A stretch of DNA of 64,000 nucleotides. Source: Streptomyces actinomycinicus (GTDB taxonomy: Bacteria; Actinomycetota; Actinomycetes; Streptomycetales; Streptomycetaceae). Position 1 is the first letter of the stretch, and each line of letters opens with the position of its first letter. The notes beneath the pieces are model-generated. The model did not search any database, was not told the DNA's origin, and saw nothing but the letters and a program-made list of their open reading frames with translations. This document shows, piece after piece, positions 26,143-34,354 of this stretch. The position numbers were made by a program, and so were the translations under genes. The stretch lies in the NCBI RefSeq assembly GCF_016741775.1, contig NZ_JAERRK010000005.1:62001-126000 (forward strand), in the 5' to 3' direction.

Positions 26143-26579
26143 GCACCCAATCGAGAGTCGACGCCGGCAGTCGCCAGGCGCGGCCTCCACCGCTGTTTTG
26201 AAGGAATGAGTCCAGCGCCTGGCCGGCGGTATTGGCCATGCCGCCACACACTTCCGTAGTTAGACCGCCGAAGCCCCGACAGCAGTACCTCGACCGTCTC
26301 CCGCAGGGTCCGTCGGACTGACGCCCGAGGGGGTCGCCGGCGACTCCTTCACCGAGACCGGGGCCCACCCATTCACCCAGGAGAGCCTGCTCGGCCCCAC
26401 TCGGCTGATCCTCCCGGCGCGCTTCAAGAGGTATCGGACACTTCGTCAACATTGATCCATTTGCGGCGAGTTAGCCGCACATGGCCTTGGCCGTTGGAGC
26501 GAGCGGGTCAGTGGAGTCTCCCCCGGCACGACCCTGACGGGGTTCGACGTGGTGCGCCACGGTGGCGACCAGGAGCCAA

Positions 26580-26595
26580 GGTGATCTGCATCACA
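26580..26595. promoter_or_regulatory. CRP-like palindrome GGTGATCTGCATCACA
   Basis: Arms GTGAT/ATCAC around CTGC, nearly identical to 26127-26142. It lies about 170 bases upstream of the MFS gene start, so the two sites flank the two divergent transcription starts. Confidence 0.5.
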
Positions 26596-26763
26596 AAGAA
26601 TTCGATTGAGAGGCAAGATCGTGAGCGGCTAAGTTGTGGTCGCTTGTTGCGATCGGCTTACGGTCGAGGCTCTTGCCAAAGGTACTTCGGGGGATCAACA
26701 ATCAGCGCCGGTCGGCGGAATAAGGCCACCCTTGATGCACTCCTCCCTGAATGAAGGAACTGT

Positions 26764-28023
26764 GTGAGTTCATTCCGCATCTTCCGTGCGAATCCGGCAT
26801 TCAGGCGGTACTGGTCCGCCAGATCGGTTTCCTTGGTGGGAGACGGCATTGCCACCGTCGCACTGTTGCTTCTGATTACCGGCAGCGGGGCGAGCCCTAC
26901 CGGGGTCGCGGCGCTGTTGCTGGCTCAGGCGGTACCCAGATTCTTCGGACCCATTGCGGGCGCGCTCCCCGACCGTTTCGAAATCAAGCGCCTTCTTCTG
27001 TCGGCAGAAATCGGGCAGGGCGTCGTCTTCATCGCCATCGCCCTGGTGCCGTCGCACACGATTCTCCTCGTGCCCCTCGTCGCACTCGCGTCGTCACTGT
27101 CCACGATCTTCAATGCCGCCGGCCGTACGGTCATGCCCCGGCTGGTCGACACTGATCAGCTGGTGTCCGCCAACGCCTGGATGGGTACCGCGTTCAATCT
27201 CCAGGCGGCACTCGGCCCGGTCCTGGGCGGCACGGCCGCCGCGCTGATCGAACCCAGCGGCGCACTGCTGGTCAATGCGGTCAGCTTCTTCATCGGTGCC
27301 GCTCTGCTGCTCGGCCTCCCCCGAATGGAGCCCGTCGGCTCCTCGGACACCGGCTCGTCCGGATTCCTCGCGGGGGTCGGCGCGGGTATTGCCTTCACAT
27401 GGCGGCACCGGACGGCTCGGGCTATTTTCCTCGTGCTGCTCTTCGGCATCATGTTCGCCTCGTTGGACAATGTCGTCCTGGTCTTCCTCGCCCGCGACGT
27501 CCTCGACTCCGGTTCGTTCGGCTTCGGTCTGCTCGGAACCGGTTCAGGGGCGGCGATGGTCCTTGCGTCACTCTGGCTGACCCGGTCCACGACCAAGCTC
27601 TCGGCCGTGACCCTACTGGCCGGAGGATGGTTCATCGCCGGACTGGGTATCGCGCTCACCAGCATGGCTCCGATCCTGGCGGTGGCCGTGGCGGCCCAGG
27701 CCCTGATGGGCGTGGGCAACAGCGTCGCGATGATCGGTGAAGAGACCCTGCTGCAGAAGGGCGTACCGGCCGAGATGCTGGGACGTGTGGGTGGCGCGCT
27801 CTCCTCCGCCGCCTTCGCGGGCAGCGCTCTGGCCTACGCCGTCGGCGGATTCGTCGCCAGCGCGCTGGCGCCCCGGACCTCCCTCGCCATCGCCGGTGTC
27901 GGTCTGATGGCTGTGACGTTGTTCTGTCTGCCTGGTCTGCGCCACCGCGGCGCCGACCAGGGCGAAGAGCCGGCCGAGGGCGACGACCTGGAGCATCACA
28001 CAGCTCCTTCGTCGCCCGTATGA
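26764..28023 (+). CDS. MFS exporter
   Basis: 419 residues with about 12 hydrophobic helices, beginning FRIFRANPAFRRYWSARSVSLVGDGIA, typical of the DHA3-type MFS group that exports drugs and peptide or siderophore products; the loop between helices 2 and 3 has LPDRFEIKRLL. It acts in the cytoplasmic membrane by proton antiport and probably exports the cluster product. GTG 26764 is supported by AAGGAA six bases upstream. It is the first gene of the plus-strand unit, ten bases ahead of the thioesterase. Confidence 0.88.
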   Translation: MSSFRIFRANPAFRRYWSARSVSLVGDGIATVALLLLITGSGASPTGVAALLLAQAVPRFFGPIAGALPDRFEIKRLLLSAEIGQGVVFIAIALVPSHTILLVPLVALASSLSTIFNAAGRTVMPRLVDTDQLVSANAWMGTAFNLQAALGPVLGGTAAALIEPSGALLVNAVSFFIGAALLLGLPRMEPVGSSDTGSSGFLAGVGAGIAFTWRHRTARAIFLVLLFGIMFASLDNVVLVFLARDVLDSGSFGFGLLGTGSGAAMVLASLWLTRSTTKLSAVTLLAGGWFIAGLGIALTSMAPILAVAVAAQALMGVGNSVAMIGEETLLQKGVPAEMLGRVGGALSSAAFAGSALAYAVGGFVASALAPRTSLAIAGVGLMAVTLFCLPGLRHRGADQGEEPAEGDDLEHHTAPSSPV

Positions 28024-28033
28024 GGGCCACCGT

Positions 28034-28885
28034 GTGCCCGGCCGGTCCGTCCGCTGGGAAGTGCTTCCGTTGACCGCTGACACCGGCGGGCTGATCGCCT
28101 GGGACCCGCCCCGGACTGCACGCGTCCACCTCGTGTGCGTGCCACATGCAGGCTCCGGGGCCTACCAGTTCCGCTCTTGGCAGCGGTTGCTCAGCCCTGA
28201 AGTCTCCCTACTCGCCGTACAGCTGCCTGGCCGGGAGAACAGGTGGCGCGAGCCGCCGGCCACCCACATGGCAGAAGTACTGGACGCACTGGTACCGGAG
28301 TTGCTCAGCCGCCTCCAACTGCCCTACGTCGTCGTCGGACACAGCATGGGTGCACTCCTGGGCTACCAGCTGGCCCAGGTCCTCGGCACCCGGCACGACC
28401 GCTGGCCCGAGCACTTCGTAGCCTCGGCCGCCCTGCCGCCCGACGAACCGTTGCCGCTCAGCGGCATCGACGGCCTGGACGACGCAGAACTGGTCGCCGA
28501 ACTGATCGAGCAGGACGCGATACCGGCCGACATCGCCCGCAACGACCGTCTGGTCCGGCTCGTGACCAGACCGCTGCGCGGTGACCTCGCCATGTGCGAC
28601 GCCTACGTCCCCACCGCCGGGCCCCCCCTTCCCTGCCCGCTCGACGTCTGGCGCGGGGCAGACGACCCCGGGGTGTCCCATGACGGCGTCCAGCGGTGGA
28701 GTCGCCACTCCTCCGCGGGCACGACGTTCCGCACATTCCCCGGCGGCCACCTCTACCACCTGGCCGATCCGCGTTCCGTCATCGACGAACTCCGCCGCAT
28801 CGTCACCGGGGTACGGCCACGAGGCGGGCACGCCCGGGGGCTTCACTCCACAGACCGTGCCTCGGTCGACGAGGAGGCACCGTGA
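28034..28885 (+). CDS. Type II thioesterase (fourth)
   Basis: 283 residues: VHLVCVPHAGSG opening strand, GHSMGA nucleophile motif (about 102), acid in RGADDP (about 207), His in GGHLYHL (about 236). GTG 28034 is the first start; TTG 28070 would also precede the domain. Its stop overlaps the GTG of the decayed hydroxylase. It probably clears mis-loaded carriers or releases the product; with four such enzymes and no cis thioesterase, one of them should perform chain release. Confidence 0.87.
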   Translation: MPGRSVRWEVLPLTADTGGLIAWDPPRTARVHLVCVPHAGSGAYQFRSWQRLLSPEVSLLAVQLPGRENRWREPPATHMAEVLDALVPELLSRLQLPYVVVGHSMGALLGYQLAQVLGTRHDRWPEHFVASAALPPDEPLPLSGIDGLDDAELVAELIEQDAIPADIARNDRLVRLVTRPLRGDLAMCDAYVPTAGPPLPCPLDVWRGADDPGVSHDGVQRWSRHSSAGTTFRTFPGGHLYHLADPRSVIDELRRIVTGVRPRGGHARGLHSTDRASVDEEAP

Positions 28886-29357
28886 CCACCCCGCGCATCC
28901 CACCGCGGACCGAGCCCGTCGCCGGCGTCGAGGGGATCATCAACGACCGTGAACCACTCTCCGTACTGTTCGGCGCCCGCCGCGCCCCCCTGCTGCGATT
29001 CGACGCCTCGCTCGTGACTCCCGTAGACGGCGACGGCGAGGCGGCACGTGCCTCCGCCGGCATCAACGAGCTGCTGGAACAGTCCCGCAGCGCTGCCCGA
29101 TGGCCACCGTTGACTTGGTCTTCCGCAACAACCACCGGGTCGTGCACTCCCGCACCTCCTTCACAGCGCGCCACGACGGTACCGACCGCCGGCTCAAGCG
29201 GATCAACGCCACGCACGATCTACGCAAGTCTGCCGACCTGCGCCGCCCCGCGGCTCCGCTTCTGATCGGCTGGGGCCCGCAGGCAGCGGGTCCCGCAGCA
29301 GCCTCCGGTTCCGGCAGCCCATCGCACCACCAGCACACCGAAAGGACCCCGCCATGA
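28882..29357 (+). pseudogene. Remnant of an AsnO/VioC-like hydroxylase
   Basis: Only the C-terminal third of the family is present, split over two frames. Frame one (from GTG 28882) reads EPLSVLFGARRAPLLRFD, matching RTAVLYGDEDAPFLRID of the intact copy at 37782. Near 29095 the frame changes, after which DLVFRNNHRVVHSRTSFTAR and RHDGTDRRLKRINATHDLRK match the end of the family, including the distal His. The N-terminal HxE iron ligands (about 230 residues) are missing. It cannot be a functional oxygenase. The second frame still ends in ATGA overlapping the start of the next NRPS gene, so it may persist as a coupling leader. Confidence 0.8.
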
Positions 29358-32300
29358 CGTCTGCCGAGCCGACGACTCACGCTCCAACACTCCGCCCCGT
29401 TCCCGGGCCCGACGTCCTGCTCGCCGCGACCATCGCCGTAATGGGCCACTTCGACGGCGACGCCGACCAGACGCTGACGGTGTGGCAGAACGGCTCCGCG
29501 CGTACGGTCCGTGTGTCCACCGACGCCACCGCCGTGTCCGCCACTCTTCTGGCTGCCACGAGGTCGGGTCTGCTGGACGCCGAGCCGGCACCGTCCCTCG
29601 ACGCCGGACGGCTCGTCGACCTCACCGGAAACTGTCCCGCGCCGGCCGACCTCGACCTGCTCGTGCGCCTCGACGACGCCCAGCGGACCGTGCACGTGGC
29701 CACCGGTCCGGCCTGGGCACGCACCGCGACGGCCGAGCGGCTCAGCGGGCTCATCCAGCGCGTCGCCGACCATCTCGCCGACCCGGCCACCGCCGATGCC
29801 TCGTTGTCCCGGCTGCCGTTCCTGACCACCGACGAGCGCAACCGCCTGGTGATCGAACTCAACGACACCACCGCCGAAGTCCCGCCGCGTACGGTCGCCC
29901 AGGCCATCGCCGATCTCGCCGCCGAGGACCCGGACGCCCCTGCGGTCATCACCCGTGACCGCACCCTGAGCCGCCAGGAACTGCAGGATCTGGCGCGTAC
30001 GGTGGCGGGGCAGCTGGCGCGGGCAGGGATCCGACGGGGCGACTCGGTCTACGTCTGTCTCCCCCGCTCCGCCGAACTCGTGGTCGCCTGGACGGCCGCC
30101 CTCGGCGCCGGCATCGTATGCGTTCCGGTCGACCCCGCCTACCCGCAGGCCCGGATCCAGCAGATCGTCCAGGGCGAGTCCCCGACCGTTCTGACGGTGC
30201 CCTCGACCCACGAACTGATCCCTCACGCACGGCGCATCCCAGTGGTGCTGGATCTGCCGACCGGCTCTCCCTCCCCGGACTGCGAGTGGCCGGTGGCGGC
30301 CGCGCCGGAGTCGGTGGTCTATGTCATGCACACCTCTGGTTCGACCGGTGTCCCGAAGGGCGTCGCAATCCGTGAGATCGGTTTGCGCAACCTCATGCAC
30401 GCCTCCGCCAGGCAGTTCGGTCTCCGCCCGGGGCGGCGCTCGTTGAGCCTGGCGAGCCCCGGATTCGACGCCAACGTGTGGGAACTGCTCGCCCCGCTGT
30501 ACGCCGGTGCCGCAGTAGTGCCCTTCGACGACGAACTGATCTCGGCAAAGGGCCTGGCCGAATGTGTCCGGGAGACCGAAGCCGACACGTTCTTCCCGTT
30601 CTCACCGCTACTCATCAGACTCGATCCCGCCGACTTCCCCGGCATCCGGACCGTCATCACAGCCGGCGAGCTGTTCAGCCAGGACCTCGTCGACCGCTGG
30701 CAGCCAGGCCGCGACATGATCTACGCCTTCGGTCCCACCGAGGCCACCGCCCTGCAGTCCTGGCACTACTGTCACGCAGGCTCCTCCGAGCCGGCTCCCT
30801 CGATCGGGCGGCCGATGACCAACCTGCGTATGTGGCTGGTGGATCCCTGGGGCGGACTTGCCGCGCCCGGTGCCGTGGGAGAGCTGTACATCGGTGGCCT
30901 GGGAGTCGGGGCAGGTTATGCAGGACTGCCGGAGGCCACGGCGGCGAAGTTCGTCGTACGGCCCGAACTCGACGGCGACAGCACGCTGTACCGCACCGGC
31001 GACCTCGCGAGTTTCCGCCCCGACGGGGCCATCGACTTCCGTGGCCGCAAGGACAACCAGGTCAAGCTCCGCGGTTTCCGGGTCGAGCTCGGCGAGGTGG
31101 AGACGGTGCTCGCCGCCCTGCCGGGCATCGACACCGCGATCTCCGTGGTCCATGAGACCGATACGGAGCGGCTCCTGGTCGCCCACCTGATCCCGGCTCC
31201 GGGCGCCGAGCTGCCGTCCCCCGCACACCTGCGGGAGCAACTGGCCGATCTGCTGCCGTACTACATGATTCCCAGCGCCTTCGTGGCGCTCACCGATATC
31301 CCGTACACCCCCAACGGCAAGATCGACCGTACGGTACTGGCCCGCAGGCCGCTGTCGGAGCCCTCCGGGCCTGCGACCGGCTCCGACCACACGGCGAACC
31401 GCGAGATCCTCGCCGAGGTCAGCGCCGCCTTCGCCGTCGTCCTCGGCGTCCCCGAAATCGCCCCCGACCAGGACTTCTTCGCCGCTGGAGGCCACAGCCT
31501 CGGCGTCGCCGAAATCGCCGCACGCCTCAACGACCACTACCGGACGGACATCCGCGCTCGCGACCTCTTCGAACACCCCACCCCCGCATCCCTCACCCAC
31601 CGCATCGCCCAACTCCTCGCCACCACCGGGGGAGCGACCGCGGAGCCGGCCTCCGACGAGGGCGGACTCGGTCTGCTGCCGGTGCAGTCCTGGCAGTGGC
31701 TGCTCCGGCAGGCGCGGCCGGAGGACGACGCCGCCTACAACGTGCCGACGCTCTTCGCCTGTGGCGGCGCGGTCGACACCGAACGTCTGCGCGCGGCGCT
31801 GAAGGCCCTCCGTCTGCGGCATCCGATGCTGCAAGCGACCGTGCGCGAGGTCAATGGTGCTCCTCAGGTCTCGCTGGACGGCCCGGAGCTGGCGCTCGAG
31901 GTGCTCGACCTGAGTGAGGCGGCCGACCCGGAGGCGGAATGTGCCGAGGCCGTCCGCCGGCGCGCCAACCTGCCGATCGACCTGGCCGTCGGTCCCGCTC
32001 TGCGCACCACTCTGTTCCGCCTGCCCGGCGGCCACCACCGCCTGCTGACGGTCTGTCACCACATCGTCAGCGACGGCCCGGGCATCGACATCCTCGCGCG
32101 TGACCTGGTAGCCGCCTACGAAGGAACGGCGGACGCCCTGCCGCCCCTGACACGTGACCCGCTGGCGGTCGGCCGAACCGAGTCCCAGCTGTTGGCGAAG
32201 GGGGCCTTCGACGGGCAGCTCGACCACTGGCGTGAGGTGCTCACACCTCCGCCGGCCGCGCTCCCGCTGCCCGTGGACAACCCCCGCGCCCGCCCCGCCG

Positions 32301-33037
32301 GCGCGCGGACGACGACCGTCGAGGTCGAGTTCGGCGCCGAGCTGACCGGCTCCCTGCGCGAGGTTGCCCGGCAGGCTCGTACCGGCCTCGCTGCTCCGCT
32401 CGCGGCCGCCGTCGCCGTCGCGCTCAGCCGCTCCACCGGCCACAAGGACATCTGCCTCGGCACGCCGGTCAATCTACGGGGTCAGCTCGGCCTGTCCGAG
32501 CACCTCACCAACGGAGCCAACTCCACGGTCCTGCGCCTGCGGATGGGGCCGACTTCCCTCGCGGAGCTGCTCGCCGAGGTCGCGGAGCAGATGCACGCGG
32601 CGATCGACTACGCGCGGATCCCCTTCCACCACGTGGTGGACCGCCTGGCGATGCCGATCGTCCCCTTGCGCAACGCGCTGTTCGACGTGTTCGTGACGTG
32701 CTACCGCCGCAGCGAGGCGGGTACGGCCCCGGGACTCACACTCTCGGGACAGGTGGTCCCGTTGGATTCCGGCCTGTGCGATCTGTCGTTCCAGGGCTGC
32801 GAGCACCGTGACGGGCTCACCCTGATCCTCCAGTACGACAGTGACCTCTACGACGAGGACACCGCTCTGCTGTTCCTGGACCGGTGGCGGCTCGCCCTCA
32901 CGGTCCTGGCCACCGAACCCGGTGCGCCGTGGTCCCGGCCGGGCCTCGGTACGCCGACCGCTCCGCACACCCCCACGGTGGCGGGCTTCGGCGGCTTCCG
33001 GTTCGACACCGCGATCGGTGAGGGCGGCAACGGATGA
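29354..33037 (+). CDS. NRPS protein: truncated C-like N-terminus, A, T, C; Phe-like pocket
   Basis: 1227 residues: a short degenerate C-like N-terminus (about 1-165), A domain (A3 YVMHTSGSTGVPKG, about 329; A4 FDANVWEL; A5 YAFGPTEA), T (AAGGHSL, about 712), and a C domain with HHIVSDG (about 901) that ends the protein. The pocket aligned to GrsA reads D A W F I A A A L K, closest to phenylalanine (D A W T I A A I C K) and partly to leucine codes, so a large hydrophobic or aromatic residue is likely. ATG 29354. The stop overlaps the start of the following P450 (ATGA), suggesting that the P450 acts on the residue held here. Confidence 0.9.
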   Translation: MTSAEPTTHAPTLRPVPGPDVLLAATIAVMGHFDGDADQTLTVWQNGSARTVRVSTDATAVSATLLAATRSGLLDAEPAPSLDAGRLVDLTGNCPAPADLDLLVRLDDAQRTVHVATGPAWARTATAERLSGLIQRVADHLADPATADASLSRLPFLTTDERNRLVIELNDTTAEVPPRTVAQAIADLAAEDPDAPAVITRDRTLSRQELQDLARTVAGQLARAGIRRGDSVYVCLPRSAELVVAWTAALGAGIVCVPVDPAYPQARIQQIVQGESPTVLTVPSTHELIPHARRIPVVLDLPTGSPSPDCEWPVAAAPESVVYVMHTSGSTGVPKGVAIREIGLRNLMHASARQFGLRPGRRSLSLASPGFDANVWELLAPLYAGAAVVPFDDELISAKGLAECVRETEADTFFPFSPLLIRLDPADFPGIRTVITAGELFSQDLVDRWQPGRDMIYAFGPTEATALQSWHYCHAGSSEPAPSIGRPMTNLRMWLVDPWGGLAAPGAVGELYIGGLGVGAGYAGLPEATAAKFVVRPELDGDSTLYRTGDLASFRPDGAIDFRGRKDNQVKLRGFRVELGEVETVLAALPGIDTAISVVHETDTERLLVAHLIPAPGAELPSPAHLREQLADLLPYYMIPSAFVALTDIPYTPNGKIDRTVLARRPLSEPSGPATGSDHTANREILAEVSAAFAVVLGVPEIAPDQDFFAAGGHSLGVAEIAARLNDHYRTDIRARDLFEHPTPASLTHRIAQLLATTGGATAEPASDEGGLGLLPVQSWQWLLRQARPEDDAAYNVPTLFACGGAVDTERLRAALKALRLRHPMLQATVREVNGAPQVSLDGPELALEVLDLSEAADPEAECAEAVRRRANLPIDLAVGPALRTTLFRLPGGHHRLLTVCHHIVSDGPGIDILARDLVAAYEGTADALPPLTRDPLAVGRTESQLLAKGAFDGQLDHWREVLTPPPAALPLPVDNPRARPAGARTTTVEVEFGAELTGSLREVARQARTGLAAPLAAAVAVALSRSTGHKDICLGTPVNLRGQLGLSEHLTNGANSTVLRLRMGPTSLAELLAEVAEQMHAAIDYARIPFHHVVDRLAMPIVPLRNALFDVFVTCYRRSEAGTAPGLTLSGQVVPLDSGLCDLSFQGCEHRDGLTLILQYDSDLYDEDTALLFLDRWRLALTVLATEPGAPWSRPGLGTPTAPHTPTVAGFGGFRFDTAIGEGGNG

Positions 33038-34272
33038 GCGTCCCGCACCCCGCCGCACAGCGGCGTCCCCAGCCGGCTGAGTGGACGGACGTGAATCTGG
33101 CCGACCCCTCGGTGCATGCGGAGTTCGATCTCACCGAATGGTGGCGCCGCAGGCGCCAAGAGAACCCCGTCGCCCGCCACGACCACGTCCCGGGCCAGGA
33201 CGGGTTCTGGGTGGTCTCCCGGCACGCCGACGTGATGGACGCCTACCGGCGGCCCCAGGACTTCGGATCGGCGTCGGGGAATGTCATGGACACCCTGCTG
33301 CACGGTGGAGACTCGTCGTCCGGGCGGATGCTCGCGGTGTCGGACGGCGAGCAGCACCGCGGAGTGCGCCGGCTGGTGCAGCGCGGGTTCTCCCCCGAAC
33401 TCCTGGACCGGCTCGGGGCATCGACCCGCGCGGCCACCCACAAGCTCGTGGCCCGGGCGGTGGAGCGCGGCCGCTGCGACTTCATGAAGGACGTCGCAGC
33501 CCACATTCCGATCGCCGCGATCTGCGAACTGCTGGGCGTGGCCGACTCCGACAGTGAATACATCATGAAACTGGCCAACTCGGCCCTGGGCTCGGACGTC
33601 CCCGGGCAGACCGCGCGGGAAGCGCAGTTGGCCCAGAGCGAGATCCTCGTCTACTTCTCGCAGCACGTCCGCCGGCTGCGGGCCGATCCCGGCGACGACC
33701 TGTTGAGCATGCTGACGACCAGTGAACTGGACGGCAGTCCGCTACGCGACGACGTGATCGTCTTCAACTGCTACAGCCTGGTCCTCGGTGGCGACGAGAC
33801 CACCCGTCTGGGCATGGTCGGCGGGCTGCTGGCCCTGATGGAACACCCGGAGCAGTGGGCCCGGTTCAAGAGCGGTGAGATCTCGGTCGAGTCGCTGGTG
33901 GAGGAGGTCATGCGGTGGACCACCCCGGCGATCCACGTGGGCCGGACGGCACTGCGCGACACCGAGCTCGGCGGGCAGCAGATCACCAAGGGGGACGTGG
34001 TCACCCTTTGGAACACCTCCGCCAACTGGGACGAGCGCGTCTTCACCAACCCGGAGACCTTCGACGGCGGCCGCCGGCCGAACCGCCATGTCAGCTTCGG
34101 TTTCGGCCCTCACTTCTGCGTGGGCGCCCAGCTGGGGCGGATCGAACTGAGTGCCTTGTTCGAGGCGCTGCGCGCCTTGGTCGCAGGGGCGGAACTCACC
34201 GGCCCAGTGGGGCGCTTCTACTCCAACTTCCTCAGCGGGGTCAGCAGCCTCCCGGTGGAGCTGCGTCGCTGA
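33034..34272 (+). CDS. Cytochrome P450, NRPS-associated
   Basis: 412 residues: I helix GGDETTR (about 252), ExxR as EEVMRW (about 291), haem loop FGFGPHFCVG with Cys near 362. It is similar in plan to the P450 at 8901-10142 (shared GGxET, ITKGDVVTLWN-type strand before the haem region, and FLSGVSSLPV-like C-terminus), so both probably belong to the group that oxidises carrier-bound amino acids. ATG 33034 overlaps the stop of the preceding A-T-C gene. It is the last gene of the plus-strand unit, followed by a strong terminator. Confidence 0.88.
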   Translation: MSVPHPAAQRRPQPAEWTDVNLADPSVHAEFDLTEWWRRRRQENPVARHDHVPGQDGFWVVSRHADVMDAYRRPQDFGSASGNVMDTLLHGGDSSSGRMLAVSDGEQHRGVRRLVQRGFSPELLDRLGASTRAATHKLVARAVERGRCDFMKDVAAHIPIAAICELLGVADSDSEYIMKLANSALGSDVPGQTAREAQLAQSEILVYFSQHVRRLRADPGDDLLSMLTTSELDGSPLRDDVIVFNCYSLVLGGDETTRLGMVGGLLALMEHPEQWARFKSGEISVESLVEEVMRWTTPAIHVGRTALRDTELGGQQITKGDVVTLWNTSANWDERVFTNPETFDGGRRPNRHVSFGFGPHFCVGAQLGRIELSALFEALRALVAGAELTGPVGRFYSNFLSGVSSLPVELRR

Positions 34273-34294
34273 GCTGGTGACGGGCCACACGCCG

Positions 34295-34328
34295 AAGGGG
34301 CCGACGGGATCTCTCCCGTCGGCCCCTT
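34295..34328 (+). terminator. Strong bidirectional terminator between convergent units
   Basis: A perfect 15-bp stem (34295-34309 with 34314-34328) and a 4-base loop, ending in TTT on the plus strand and beginning with AA, so it can work for both the P450 unit and the convergent A-T gene whose stop is at 34355. Confidence 0.85.
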
Positions 34329-34354
34329 TCGTACCGTGTTCCTACACGACGTTG

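Larger units (their letters stand above)
25978..26763. other. Central divergent promoter region (786 bases)
   Basis: No gene recognised. It separates the minus-strand A-T-C gene from the plus-strand MFS exporter and must hold both promoters. Three palindromes are visible and listed separately: 26071-26087, 26127-26142 and 26580-26595. The middle part (26180-26450) could be decayed coding sequence but I recognise no family. Confidence 0.6.

Noticed and set aside
26138-26754. Short frames in the central intergenic region as regulator genes
   Set aside because: None shows a helix-turn-helix or other domain, and none has a good RBS.
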